From: Romanomermis culicivorax
Taxonomy: Eukaryota > Nematoda > Enoplea > Mermithida > Mermithidae
Direction: 5' to 3'
Assembly (NCBI GenBank): GCA_963922205.1
Contig: CAWUHX010000032.1
Location: 682,001-746,000 of the forward strand
DNA: 64,000 nt
This document shows, in pieces, positions 1 through 12,523 of this stretch (position 1 is its first letter; each line of letters starts with the position of its first letter). The position numbers and the translations under genes are program-made. The notes under the pieces are model-generated. The model worked only from the letters and a program-made list of their open reading frames with translations, was not told the DNA's origin and searched no databases.

Positions 1-990
1 TGTGTCCACATGTTCGGAAATGCATTGCAATAAAAATTCAGTTTCTTCCACATCAAAATTAAAATTTCACTCTCGATTTTTGGCCGAAATTTCCATTTTT
101 TACGAAAAAAGAACAGACGCAGACCGAGATATGTTCGAAAAAATGAACTGTCGAAAGTTTTCTGTGTTTTTGTGTTTTGTTGTTTGTTTTTTTTTGAGCA
201 AGTCTACTCTTGCCCAAAGGTCAGATTGGATTTTAACACGAGTTAAATTTTTTAACACGTGTTAAGAAAACTTAACACGGATTAGCCAAGCGGCCGCTAA
301 TCTGCGTTTGTGCATACCGCTTAACTTTAATCCGTGTTAGCAATTTAACACGTGTTAACTAACACGGATTAAGTCCCTAACACGTGTTAAAGTTAGCGGC
401 CTTCGTGCATACGGGCCTTAGTAGTGAAAGATATGCAAATTACGATTACTTATGCACTTAAGCGACTCCTGAATTTTTTTCAAGTTTTTTAACGTTATAA
501 GATATATGCAGCAATATCTAGGCAAGGAACGCTACGTACTTTTTCAACATGTAAGGAACACCCGTAAATTAACCCTCCTCCGTCCATCAGCCACCCACCC
601 TGCAAAATCTCTGGAGTACTGTAAATATGAAAGTGTAAATTTGGGTGTGTTAGCCGGTAAGTGCAGAAAAAGCACCCATTCTTGTATACTCCGTGTACAG
701 CTATCAGAAGGGATTTCATTTTGAAGATGCCCCTGGCCGGACGGGCGATATGCACCCGCTTACGTGGCTCCGCTTCGCTCCACAATGACAGGCAAAACAT
801 TGTAGTTCCCGTTACTTTAGTGCAGATAGTCATCTTTAAACTAACATCAGTTTACATTACTTAATTCTTAGGCTCAGGCTTACTCTTGTTCATTTATGTT
901 AATTTTATTGAAAAATAACGTATACTTATTGTATTCAAATCGGTCAGTCTTCAGCAGCTTCCTATGCCTTCAGAAATCGTTTCCGCTAAT
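1..990. other. Intergenic, no gene recognised; palindrome cluster at 233-420
   Basis: I see no credible coding exon here. The notable content is a cluster of CACGTG-centred palindromes at 233-420, described separately. Short open frames between 495 and 864 overlap on both strands and show no domain, splice context or codon pattern that favours any of them. Confidence 0.5.
233..420. repeat. Cluster of TTAACACGTGTTAA palindromes
   Basis: The 14-base perfect palindrome TTAACACGTGTTAA occurs at 252-265 and 345-358, and a 13-base version at 378-390. Related half-sites AACACGGATTA and TAATCCGTGTT lie between them in both orientations, and GGCCGCTAA near 291 is mirrored by TTAGCGGCC near 393. The whole stretch could fold into nested hairpins. 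It looks like the inside of a foldback/MITE element, but I could not find convincing flanking target duplications. The CACGTG core is also the class of site bound by bHLH proteins; that is only a resemblance. Confidence 0.6.
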
Positions 991-1753
991 TCAGCATGGA
1001 CGATAAATGATCAGCATAATTTTCTGAACAAGATACAAAAGTCTCATAGACAAAAGCTTACGTATAATGACTCTCTGCTTATTCATTCTCGAGCATTTTT
1101 GAACGTGAAGTCGAACGACTTCCATAATTGGGGCGTTCGTGGCTTGCCGGAAAGCTGACCGCTCGTCTTGACCCACCAAGTGCAATTCATTTGGGTTCGT
1201 TTTGATCGCTCTTTTACAATCGATCATATCCGGTCGGGAAAATATGATATCCTTAGAGCTGAAGTTATTGTACAAAACCGCGATTCGGTGATCATCCGGT
1301 CCGAATTTCATTTGCATGCCTTTGATCATACGTACGAACAAAGGTTTTAAAATTTGTTCATAAACGACGAACGGGGCTAAATCATAGCGATCAATGTGTT
1401 CGGTCGTGACATCGATACCGATGAACCAATCTGTGGGCCCGATCACCGGGCAAACGGATCGCCTGACAGCTGTTTCGGTACACGGCATTCGAGAATCGAC
1501 CCATGTTTGCAGTATATCATAAGCACGATCTCTATGAAGCGATGCGACTACGATAATTTGAATAATTAATGTACAAATAAAAATTGACGACGCCACAGCA
1601 AGCGCCATTAATTGCATCCAGAGAAAGTAAGTTTCTGCAAAGTTGTAGGTGTAAACAAAGACGCTGCAAATTTTGATTAGTGTAGCAATGAGGCGTTTGG
1701 TGATGAAAAGGATGGGAAATTTCCCATCAAGCGTTTGTTGTAGCGACTGTCGT
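991..1753 (-). CDS. Unrecognised terminal exon of a membrane protein
   Basis: An open frame ends at a TGA at 991-993. It is preceded by a good splice acceptor (T-rich tract, then TTATAG) placing the exon start at 1753, and it stays open across the whole interval; the first Met codon inside it is at 1615-1617. The translation has one strongly hydrophobic segment (the stretch around IFICTLIIQIIVVA) just after that Met, then about 170 mostly polar residues with several Cys. I read it as the last exon of a single-pass or multi-pass membrane protein. I do not recognise the family and found no upstream exon in the window, but introns here can exceed 2 kb. It could also be a chance frame. Confidence 0.4.
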
Positions 1754-4581
1754 CTATAAATGTAACATAAAAATGAAAATTTTAAGCTTCAGTTTATACT
1801 CTCCTTTTTGTGGCTGCTTACAAATTTTCAGTCCTTTTTCATTATTTACAAGAAGCATGCATATAGGGGGTAAGTAGGGGTAAACCCCCCTACTTAAAAC
1901 TCTGGACACCCGCGCCTGGCCCAAAGAAATGCTCAAACACGCTTCCCTGAACTTCACTGAAGAACATTTTCTTGATAATTTTTATGCATATTATGTATGA
2001 TCAACATGCTTCTGGAACATTTTTTTTGCTTTTTTGCTCACTCACCCCCACCCCCTCGATGAAAAGTTGCTGCCCTTTGGAAAATTCTTGCAGTGCACGT
2101 GTTTACAAGGACCCATGTTTCTCAGAAGATCCACCTTGACTACAAGTTAAAAATTGATTATATCTGAAAATCAGACATATTGTGTAGTTTTACAGGTTGA
2201 GTGTCACTCCGGACTTTATTTTGCATGAACGCCAAAATTCGAGCGACTACAGGATCGTAAACTTTGGAATTTTCCGATTTTTTACCATTTTGTACACGTG
2301 ATTCTAAATATAAAGGCGTAGAGTAGATACAACTCTATAGTAAAACGTTCATTATATTCAGAAGACAATAATTTTTATGAAACAATTTTTCCAACATCCT
2401 TCGCACTTTTAAGCTATTTTATTGTCAAAATAGATGGAAAACGCTGAAAAAATCACTTGGAGCTCTTTCCGCGCACTTTCGTGAGATGCCGCAAAAATTT
2501 TTTCCTCATTTCTGTAAGCACTAATATCCAACATATTGCAGTTAAAATTGCAATCTGACTGTGTTTTTTTGGGAGCCGTAGAGATTTGCACACACTGCCG
2601 TGTCATTCAGAATGTTTTTGAATCAAAATAAATCCCCAGCCATCAAGGATTAGTCTTTATCTATACATCACTAGAAAAAATGAGGCTCAAAGTCGTGATA
2701 AATTTTCTAGCTACGATGGTTGCTGAAGGATGTATGTTCAAATGAGGAGTCGAAAAGATTAAATCCCAGGAATCGTGTGATTGTTTGAAATCTGTTTACA
2801 CGAAAACCGCAAAAACGCATTCCGTTTGTTGTAGTAGTAAAATGGCACTCCAATCTACTATCATTCGATTTATGGCCGACTGCAAGTGGTGTGATACTAG
2901 GGTGCCTTCAACTCGAGACGCCCTTTTCGCAGCTTGTAACAGGCCGAAGTCAGACAGCTGACCAGTGTTTTTTTTCTGCACCCGGCTTTCTGCACAGTGC
3001 AAAAAAGCCAAAAAAAGTTTCTGGACTGCGATTTTCTGTTACCACTATTTTTCCCCCGAACCTTTTCCCCAAATGAGGAAAGGGGTCGAAATTTGTTTCC
3101 CCATTTTTCCGAAGTCGTTTTTCGCTTAAAAATGCTCATATACGCTTATTTATGAATTTTTGACCTTTTTCAAAGCTCCTTCTGTTTTTTAGAGTCGTTA
3201 ATTCATTAAAATTGAGGAAACATTTGAAATTTTTGAGTTTGATCGAACTCTAATCTACAGGCATTGTGGTACAAGTTTTTCAGCAACCTATTCGAGAGCA
3301 TATAACCTTAATCACGTGTTTCCGACGCTTGGCGACGCTGGAAAATCAATTTTCCGAACACTTATTTAAAGAATTAGATTCGAATTTTGTGTTCAAAGTC
3401 GTAATTTCTAGAATTTTATATTTGAAAAATTTTAAAACCTCGCAAACTCTCATGAACTTGCTCGAAAAGATATGAGTAAGAAGAGTAGAAATTTCCGAAA
3501 ACTTACTTCCATGAAGCTTTTTGATTGATTTTGCGTTAAGAAAGGAATAATCGCTTCAAAAATTTAGACTTGATGTATTGATCTTTATCAAAAAAATGTG
3601 TCAAGGAAAAAATGCGAATCTCTATTAAATATCAAGATAAAATATTGAAGATTACCAATTAAAACATGAGATAATACGTTTAAGATGATGAAAACTATTA
3701 TAGGTTAAGTGATAAGTGAAGGTAGACAAGTTAAAAGCCGCGCCTGAGCTAGGAAATAAATAATGATTATATTAAAGTTATAACCGGCGCTAAATTACGA
3801 CCTTCTAGAATGCATCTTTTCTGTATCCGATGTGATCAAACACACGACTCAAAAATTCTGCCAAAATCACCAAAAAAAATTCTGCACGAAGCCTAAGTCT
3901 GCACTGTGCAGAAAAAAACACTGCAGCTGACATTTATTTTGCAGATTAAACTGAGCGTCGATTTCTTAAAATTAAATTAATGAGGTGAGATATTTTTGTC
4001 TCTTCCGAGACGCCCTGTTGCAGAGCCATTGTGAATATGTCAATGAAATTGTACAAGTGATGACCCACGTCTATTCTTTTTTTCGTCTAATCTAAACGTT
4101 TTCACATTTGTCCTGTCTGAGCATTTTCAATGTTTCCTGCATCCCGTTAATGGCATATTTAGTGGGATTAAACTGCATTTTTGTATCAACTTTCAGAATG
4201 TGCAAACGCCCACAGCTAGCTCTCAAGACGCTATGTAAATCTGATTGAAATTTCAACACACTATGTTAGGCATTAGTGGCTACAGAATTGGAGAAAAAAG
4301 GCTAAAAATAACTTTTTCGGTTTATTTCGACTTCTTTTTTGGCACTTTACATTAACATAAAAGATGTAGAGTAAGTGATAAGAATTTTTTTTCATACCTT
4401 CATTTCAATCTACTGGTTTTTATAAAAAACAGACTAGTTTGTACTTTATGAAATGCTTCTAAATAAAGAATAAAAAAAGTTACTGCACAAACATAGCCAA
4501 GGTCGGAAACTTAGGCAGGGGTGAAATTCTAGGTGGAGGTAGTGCATACTCCAGTGCAACAATCTGTTTCTCTTCTCGCTG
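1754..4581. other. Intergenic, no gene recognised
   Basis: AT-rich sequence with only short, overlapping frames on both strands and no recognisable domain. At 4495-4545 there is a fragment of a dispersed repeat (CCAAGGTCGGAAA...TTAGGCAGGGGTGAAA) also present near 26610, 32170 and, reversed, near 18640 and 59890. Nothing else stands out. Confidence 0.5.
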
Positions 4582-4662
4582 ATGGCATGGGTTTTTTCCC
4601 ATCAATGTGACTGATCACTTTTTCGGTGATCAGTCACATCAATGGGAAAAAACCCATGCCAT
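4582..4662. repeat. Inverted repeat made of two head-to-head LTR edges
   Basis: Bases 4582-4617 are a 36-base reverse-complement copy of the LTR edge that begins at 4627, with a 9-base spacer. The left arm matches the edge of the distant LTR at 13807 exactly and differs at two positions from the adjacent LTR. The flank of copy 1 therefore carries an extra inverted LTR end. This probably explains why no target-site duplication can be seen around the element. Confidence 0.8.
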
Positions 4663-6010
4663 ATCCCGTAGGAAATACGGCCATGACACTGTGAGTGACA
4701 TGCTGTGACCCCATTGGGTGGCTCTGTTTGGGTATCTACTTCGGGAACCTAACCCATCTGGTACTACCACAGGAAAACCTATGGTGTACCTCGGCCTTGT
4801 CCTAGGGTTCAGCTGTAGAATAATGGACAATGCGGCTGGGTCAGGGGTGGCAATCCCTAGTCCTCACTCACTGAGAATGAGGGACTGTGCCATTCGTAGA
4901 ATGGCTTACTGTAGGGGACCCGATTGTCAACCTAAATCCCCCTATTGGCCCTGACCTTAAGGGTTCAAGGGCTTTTCTACCTGAGGGTACTCTCAAGGAA
5001 AACTGGCTTAAGGAGGATTCCCACAAATATACCTTCAACAATAATAACCCCTGAGAAGACTCACTTGATCCTCTTCTCAAAGTACTGGGCGCTGGGCGAC
5101 AGGTTCAAGGGTCAAATGCGGGTCCTAGGGGCAACGGGGAAGCGGGTACGGTAATCCGAAAGTGATTTGGCGTGGAGGGTCGGCAAATGCGAGTCCGCGA
5201 GCGAGGACACAAAATGTTCCTCCGGGAGGCAACGGGGGTTCTCGATCAACAGGCGGTGGGATAAACTCCTAAGGTTGAGTTACGGTATCGGGCAACGCAA
5301 GGGAGACTGAAGGTGAATATGTAATTTTAATAAGAAAGGCGGCAGACGCAGGCAAAATATGCAAATTTATAATAAAGACATTGACGAATGCAGAGTTGTA
5401 AGCTAAAAATGCAGAAGACGGTTTAGGCCCAGAAATGAGTGCAAAATTAAAGAAACAAGCCCTTTTAAAGGGCCCCGTAATCTATAGTATGCCTTGAGCA
5501 GAGCTAAGACACACCCAAGCTAACTTCTACAGCAGAAATTGCTGCAGAAGATGCCTATGGTCACATAGACATTTTCCAGTTCACTACATTAAGCATTGGG
5601 GCGAGTTTCACTCTCCATGCTAAACATATGAACGTCATTTAGTGAGAACTTCTAACTAGGCATTTCACATTGCGAAACATTGCTAGTTTTTGCTGATAAG
5701 AGGTGCATGTTGTGCTCCAATTATAGCGATAAGCTCGGAGAGCTTATCTTCAACAGAAATTCTGACTAGCAGGTTACATACTGTAGTCTACCTGCGCAAC
5801 GGAAAAATAATAAATCGTAACGGAAATAGAAGTGCGAAAATGAAACAGAAACAAAACACAAAATACATACAGAAATTGCATGTAAAAAATGTAAAAATGA
5901 AAATGCAAAATTAACATGAGTTACTGCAAAACAAAAATGTGGCAAAAAACATAACGAAAAAACGTGATGTGAATCACGTGACATTGGGCGAAATTTGTGA
6001 GCACGTGACA
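4627..6010 (-). repeat. Left LTR of copy 1 (its 3' LTR)
   Basis: 1384 bases, beginning TGATCAGTCACA and ending GCACGTGACA on the plus strand, and co-linear with 13807-15183. Because the coding strand is minus, this is the 3' LTR. Confidence 0.9.
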
Positions 6011-6471
6011 CGGCAGTCCTTCGAAAAAGGGCATCCTCATCCTTGTGTTGTTGAGGTTTATGCCGCATGTCCGTGGAGGTCAATCGTCCAAGTAGAGATG
6101 ATGGCGGGCAGTCAATGGTCCAATGGTTTTTCGGCGTGTTCTGATTCATGGAGTTGTGTCAATAGTGTGTGGAGCTGCTGACATCAATTGATCAGTGTGG
6201 TAATGTGTGGAGTTGCCATTTGTCAACTGATCTGTGAGATCTATAACGAGATTAAAAAAAAACTTTAGGGGTGAGATGCAGGCTATTGCATGGATGCGCC
6301 TGTGATATGAAGCAATACCCTAGTTTAGATGCATTGATTGCAGCTCATTCTCTTCTTAACACTGCTGATCCAGCATAGAACAGGAACGGGTATTCCGTGA
6401 GGGGCACGGCAGTCCTTCAAAAAAGGACGACCTCATCCATAAGTTGGCTAAAGAAGAGAAGAGCTACTTGA

Positions 6472-7944
6472 TTACCAGTCAGAGACCTCTGCATCAAGAT
6501 GCAGGTCAACGTGATCTTGTGTAAAATTTCGACTTGCTGATGGAATCAACAAAGGTGCCATCTCGACTACCTGTGAAGTGGAAGGTATCTCCTCTGCTTC
6601 AGTAGGCTGATCAGGTGACATGTAGCATCTAAGCTGATTGACATGCACAGTATTTTCTTGATCTGTCTCAAGCCGAATGGTGACATTGGGGTATGCCACA
6701 TTTGTTACAAAGTATGGCCCATCATAAATGGGCAGCAATTTAGGTGTAAGGCCACGTTTACCAGTGGTGCGCAGTTTGAGCACCTGATCCCCAACTTTGT
6801 ATGAGACATGTCCTGCCATGGGATTATAAGACTGAGCATAAGCGGCCTGTGATCTCTCAATCCGACTCTGGATCAAGGTCAAGGCATTTGTGAAATGCCA
6901 TTTGGCCTCCATATCATATGTGGAAATATCAATGATATGGGCTGGAGGGTTGAATGAGAGTGCGGCATCAACAGGTAGCTTGGGCGTACGACCATACATG
7001 AGTTTAAAGGGGGAATATCCTGTGGACTCATTCATGCTAATATTGATGGAAAACACAGAATACAGTAGGTGTTCATCCCAATCAGTATGACCTTGTTCGA
7101 CATACATATGTAGCGGTGTAGCTAGTGTCTGATTAGCTCTTTCCACTTCTTCATTTGTCATCGGGTGATAAGCAGTGGAGTGGATTTTCTTAGTCAAACA
7201 AAGGGCAGTGATTTCAGTCATCAGTTTGGATGTGAATTCAGTGCCATGATCAGACTAAAGAATCTGCAGTGCCCTATGCCTGCAGACAATTTGTGTAACA
7301 AAAAGGTGTGCTATGGTTTGAGCAGTAATATCCGGAGTAGTGAAAGCTTTAACCCATTTGGTAAAGTAGTTGATAAAGACTACAATAAAACAGTTGCCAG
7401 CTTCACTAGTGGTCATTAGTCCCATACAGTCGACACCTACTCGATGAAACGGCCCTGTAATGGTAATCTGTTTCAGAGCTGCTCGGGTCTTTTGTCTCGA
7501 GGGTTCATTCCCTTGGCAAAGATCACACCGCTGACAAAAGGATTTTACGTCCGCACTGAGGGAAGGCCAGTGGTACCTGCGGGCTATAAGCCTCCTGGTA
7601 CGTTTAGCACCAAAGTGTCCAGCTAGAATGTCATTATGGTGAGCCTCAATAATGGTAGTAACCATGGATCGGGGAATGACAATCTTGTTAGACTGGCCTG
7701 TCCACTTCTGAAGGATGTTATCCAACAGGTGGTAGCCATTAACATCATTCTGATCACTGTAGGGTTTTAGTGACTTAAGAATGGTGGCTAGATCCAGATC
7801 CTCAAATTGAGCTGCCAGAAGGTCACGGTGCTGCACATCGTGGGATATCTCAGCATAAGACTCTGATCTCGCCAGGTGCTGCGCACCATCGGTGATCATT
7901 TGAGATGATCTCGCCAAGTGCTGAGCACCATCAGAGATCATCAT
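6472..7944 (-). pseudogene. Integrase of copy 1 (broken)
   Basis: This is the integrase region of the degenerate element. The N-terminal part holds the H2C2 zinc-binding module (HHND...GHFGAKRT...CQRCDLC). The core has the first catalytic Asp in VDCMG, the second in SDHGTEF and the Glu in EVERANQT, and a C-terminal GPY/F-type module follows (YDGPYFV...VHVNQLR). A TAG at 7255-7257 interrupts the frame just before the second catalytic Asp, where copy 2 has a Gln codon. The protein would insert element cDNA into host DNA, but this copy cannot make it whole. Confidence 0.88.
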
Positions 7945-8176
7945 TACTTCTCCCTCCGGTCTGTATAGGTGAGTATGGTGGATACTCTCCCCGGCAAAGG
8001 AATCAGGATCAGGCAGGCGTGATAATGGGTCAGCATCACCATTAGACTGACCTTTTCACAGCTGAATTGTCAGTTTGAATTCAGCAAGCGCGAGGCCCCA
8101 CCGAGCTATCTGGGCTGAGGGGTTAGGTTTCTCCAACACAGCCTTAACAGCAGTATGATCAGTCTAAATGACCACC

Positions 8177-8866
8177 TCATGTTGAAAGAGGTAAGGCTGA
8201 AAGTGCTTGACAAAATGGACAACAGCAAGAGTCTCTAACTCCGTAATAGTAGTTTTTCTCGGCTACTGTTAACCCTCTACTGGCGTAGGCCACAGGATGG
8301 TCGTATCCATCATCCTCTAACTGGATCAGAACCGCTCCTATCCCCCAAAGACTTGCATCAGTTTGGAGGATGAAGGATTTTGTAAAGTCTGGATGGCGCA
8401 GAATAGGAGGGTTCGTCAGCAACCTTCGGAGTTCGTCAAATGCTGCTTGCTGAGGTTTATACCACAGGAAGGTAACTTCCTTCCGTAAGAGCTTGGTCAG
8501 CGGCTCGCTGCGCTGGGTGCAACCAGGGATGAAACGCCTATAATAAGACACAAGACCAAGAAAAGACTTGATGTCTTTGGCATTTTGTGGAATGGGTAAA
8601 TCCTGGACGGCAGCCAATTTGACTTTATCCGGCTCGAGACCTTTCTGTGAGATACGGTACCCTAGATATTCTACCTCGGAGTGTGAAAACTTGCACTTGC
8701 TCAGTCTGAGCTTCATTCCACCCTGACGGAGATGCGTAAACACATCCGTCAGGCGCTCAAGCATCTGGGTGTGAGAGTTCCCGAACACCAAGATGTCATC
8801 GAGATAAGTCAGTGCCGTGCGCCACTGCAATCCTGTGAGAAGCAGGTCCATGGGACGTTGAAACAT
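8177..8866 (-). pseudogene. Reverse transcriptase (C-terminal part) and RNase H of copy 1 (broken)
   Basis: The translation contains the reverse transcriptase active-site motif YLDD near its start, the following thumb region, and the start of RNase H with FILQTDAS. It is out of frame with both the integrase piece and the upstream polymerase piece at 8909, so at least two indels separate them. It matches copy 2 over its whole length with scattered substitutions. Confidence 0.88.
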
Positions 8867-8908
8867 CCCAGGTGCATTGCAAAGACCAAAAGGCAGATAG
8901 TTGAACTC

Positions 8909-10168
8909 CTAAAGTCTAATAGGCGTATTAAACGCCCTTTTCTCTTTGGCTGCCTCCGCAAAAGGTAGAGACCAGTAGGCGTTAGCTTGATCAAGGGTAG
9001 TAAAGTATTTCATACCCTTGAGTGTGTGAAGGGTGTCATCAATCCGTGGGAGAGGATAGACATCCTTTTTCGTGACCTCCTTAAGACCACAAAAATCAAC
9101 ACACATCGGGTGTAACCCATTTTTCTTGCGCACCAGGATGGTATTTGTAGCCCAGGGGGAAGTAGTAGGCCAGATAATACCCTTTTCCTGGAGTGCTCTG
9201 ACTTCTTGTATAATGAGGTCCTTTTGCTTAGGTGCGGTGTGGTAAGGGAAACGGCGGACTGGGCGAGCATCACCTGTGCTGATCTCATGGTGCATGAGGT
9301 CAGTGGAACCTATGTCCTTCTCATCAATAGAATAGAGGTCAGTTAATGGGACCAGCAGGTCAAGTAATGCTGTCTTGTCCTGTGAATAAATATCCGAGTA
9401 TATCATGACATTTGCTTTGACCCACTTCGGATCAAGAATGGTATCAGACTTGACCGCCAATCCCCGTGAGGAATCAGTGTGCATCTGCACATGACCAATG
9501 ATCGTGTGCGGGTAGAGAGTCACTGAGTGTGTACTTGGGTTGACTACCTGTAAGGGTATGCAACCATTAGTCACAGTACTCACAGTACCAGCAAAATATA
9601 TGCTGCATTCTTGTCCCAGGAGGGGCTTGGGGAAGAAAGCTACCACGGGCACATTCACATAGAGTGAAGGTACGGATGCAGTAAATTGTGTCAGCGAGTG
9701 AGGTCCAAGGATAATCAACTCCTGCAAGGGCAGTGCACCATGAGCAGAGGGAGGATTGTGAATGAGGCCCTCACACCGAACCTGAAGTTCCTTGAACTCA
9801 AGAAAGGATTTCTCATAGTTCAAGCTGAGACAATTGAACCGTCGGAGGAAGTTCGTCCTGAAGACTAGTTCAGCTGAACAATTCTCTTGAATTTGGACCT
9901 GAATCCGTTCGGAGACATCAGCCACTGTCACTGTGACATAGGCAGCACCTAGCAGTAGAATCGGAGACCCATTGGCTGCTATGGGGCGAGCCCTAGTCTC
10001 TGTGAGCACCAAGTCGGGTAACTGAACGGCCAACTTGTGATCCACGAGCGAGAAAACTGCTCCTCTATCAATCAGAACTTCGGCTTCCACCCAATTGTTC
10101 AAAAGAACTCTGATATGAGGGGTCCTCATTTCAGTGGGGTAGAAGGCTGATACTACATGACCTGGATC
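8909..10168 (-). pseudogene. Second protease domain and N-terminal reverse transcriptase of copy 1 (broken)
   Basis: This piece begins (high-coordinate end) with a retropepsin-like domain and runs into the fingers of reverse transcriptase ([20 protein letters not shown]). The protease motif here reads DRGAVFS where copy 2 has DTGAVFS, so the catalytic triplet is damaged. The open frame can be extended to 10255, but those extra residues are encoded by the inserted hAT element, not by the retroelement. The frame ends at 8909. Confidence 0.85.
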
Positions 10169-10176
10169 AGGTGCAG

Positions 10177-11157
10177 CATGGCCGTGCGCAAGGGGGGGCA
10201 GGGGGGCGGCCGCCCCCCCCCATTGAGGCAGTAACTCTAAACCGAAAAGATGCATTTTGGTGGACTTTAAAAGGTCGAAATCTCAAAATTTTCCGGCGCT
10301 TCGCGCCGGTCATGGGTATAATTATAACTATATTCTACCAGGCGCGGCCGTTAGCATATCTACTTCGACTTACTAATTAATGCTCAACAGTTTCTATCAA
10401 TCAAGCTAGATCGTTTCATTTTCTAATCATTTATAGTCAATTATGTTGCCGAAAATAGAGATTTTTCATCATGTCTCTCAATTTTTTCCCTCGATGATTG
10501 GAATTTTTTAAACGTTTGCAATCTGAACTTTTGCGTTTATTGAAGGTGGAAATTGAACACATTACTCTAGAATGCGATTTCAAAACATTTGTTCACGAAT
10601 TATCTGTTGGAGAGATTTATTTTTCAGCGTTTTAGAATACAAAAACCCAAAAATTTTTCCGGCGCTTGGCGCCCGAATGGAAGGCAAATTACACTTCATC
10701 AGTCTGATTTTAATTTATTTCCCAACGTTATGAAGGTTCATTTTCCAGCGTTTTAGAAAGTGAAAATCAAAAAATTTTTCCGGCGCTCCGCGCCGGACCA
10801 TTCTATAGAACACCAATATATTCTTCGTGAGCTCATTTTGACTAACATAACCAGAATTTTCTCAATTTTTTCCCTCATTTTTGCAGGTTTCTGACTACAA
10901 ATACAACAAAATGCTTGGGTATGCTCCTAAAATGCATAAAAAAGCAACCGTAGCCACATTATAAGTGTTTTTAAAAATGTGGAAAATTTTTGGAAAATGA
11001 GGAAAAAATTTTGGTTCCGGTTCTCATGTGGAAAAAATCTTCGAGGAAAAAAAACGATGATGCACACAGTATATCCACCTAAGATCAACATTTCTGGGGC
11101 TATTCAGTGAAGAAATCTAGTCCGCCCCCCCATGAAAAAATCCTGCGCATGGCCCTG
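10177..11157. mobile_element. Non-autonomous hAT-type element nested in copy 1
   Basis: 981 bases bounded by imperfect terminal inverted repeats, CATGGCCGTGCGCA at the left and CAGGGCCATGCGCA (reverse complement) at the right. They are flanked by a perfect 8-base duplication AGGTGCAG (10169-10176 and 11158-11165). An 8-base target duplication with CAGGG-type ends is diagnostic for the hAT superfamily. No transposase is encoded. The interior contains three copies of a hairpin, (C)CGGCGCT..GCGCC(GG), at about 10293, 10659 and 10780. The right end is nearly identical to the 152-bp MITE at 36949-37100. Confidence 0.88.
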
Positions 11158-12523
11158 AGGTGCAGTGTCACCAAAACTCGACTCTGGCGCATCGGTTCGC
11201 TTCAGTATCGGCAAACCGGTGTGTTGGAGTAACCCTACCAGAGCATAACCAACAGCTAATTCTGGATTAGTCCGAGGAGTGGGATGAACCTGTACAGTAA
11301 GCTCATGATCTGATCTCTCTCCTGAGCTCTGTCTAGCTCCTAGTGATTCAATTTCTGTGTCGGAGAGTGGTGGCACCTCTAACACAGGTGATGCAGGTGC
11401 ATCTGAATCACTACACTCACGGAACCAGCCCTTCTCTAGTGTAACCGGAGAGTTTCCAGGTGGGGGTTGAGAGCAACTTGACCCTGACCTGGCCATTAAA
11501 TGAGGACTGGCCCCTCTAGAAGAGGTCCGGCTACCTCTGGTCGACCGACGTGATAAGGCGAGGGAGGAAGCCCATGAGGGTGGCTGAGAAACAGACAAAG
11601 TCCTTGATCTTGATCCTGACCCAGACCTATGGGAGGCCCTTAATAGTGAATGTGTGTTCTCCCACCGGGGTTCGACCTGATCAATCTCAGCTGCTGTCAG
11701 TAGAAATGGCAGTTCTACCGCGTTCAACCGACAGACATGTTGTTGGTAATCAAAGATGATATTCTAGAATTGTTCCAGGAAGTCCAATCTAAGAATCAGA
11801 TCTACCAGTGCCCAAAAAGGAGACGTAGTCTTACACATATGGAGATACTCTTGTGTGTGGCTGACAGGTTCTGGGAAACATGATCTCATACAGTCTCGAG
11901 AGAAGCATATGAACGGCTTTCCCATTGATACTCATCAATGGGTTAAAGTCGTGATGTTGCTAGAAGGCCATCGCCGCCTTTGGACTTTCTTTAATCAAGG
12001 CCTTGTGAAGACGTTGACTAATGATAGTTTGTGGACAACCAGTGTCAAGGAAAGCTGGGGTTTCCTTGGCATCAACCAGCAGGACAAAACACGGAGTAAT
12101 TCTGTCTAAATGAGATGGTACATCATTCTGCAGTTAATGAAAACGGACCCAATGTTGGACTTTGCGGAACAGACTCAATGGAGAGTATTGGCTAGCAAAC
12201 CTGACCTGTCTTTGCCGCAGGCGGTAGCTGACATAATAGAATAGCCCAATGTAGATGAGGTATCCTGTACCGGCCAGCACTGCCAGGGTGATGAGTGTGC
12301 TAAAGATCAGCTGCACTGGTCCACTCAGAAGAGACTGTAAGCCCTGTATGAGATTGTGCTGCTGACCAGTAATCACATGGTTTGCTGCCAGACCAACACC
12401 TTCCAGAGAGGCCTTGATGTCAGTCCCTACCCCTGCAACTGCCTGGTAGAGAGAATTTGGTTGTAGGCATAGACCAGAGACAGAAGAGAAAGATGACCGT
12501 ACAGTAGGTGGACGAAATACCAA
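11158..12523 (-). pseudogene. Envelope C-terminus, first protease domain and Arg/Ser linker of copy 1 (broken)
   Basis: From the high-coordinate end: 12134-12480 encodes the membrane-proximal segment and transmembrane helix of the envelope-like protein (LIFSTLITLAVLAGTGYLIY). Then, after a stop near 12131-12133, comes the first retropepsin with [14 protein letters not shown], further interrupted by stops. The Arg/Ser-rich linker lies at 11104-11727, its last bases falling inside the hAT insertion. The order transmembrane - protease 1 - linker - protease 2 matches copy 2 exactly. Residues encoded beyond about 12480 are not envelope and mark the deletion junction. Confidence 0.8.

Noticed and set aside
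10169..10255. N-terminal 29 residues of the copy 1 polymerase frame
   Set aside because: They are encoded by the inserted hAT element (starting at 10177) and its target duplication, not by the retroelement.
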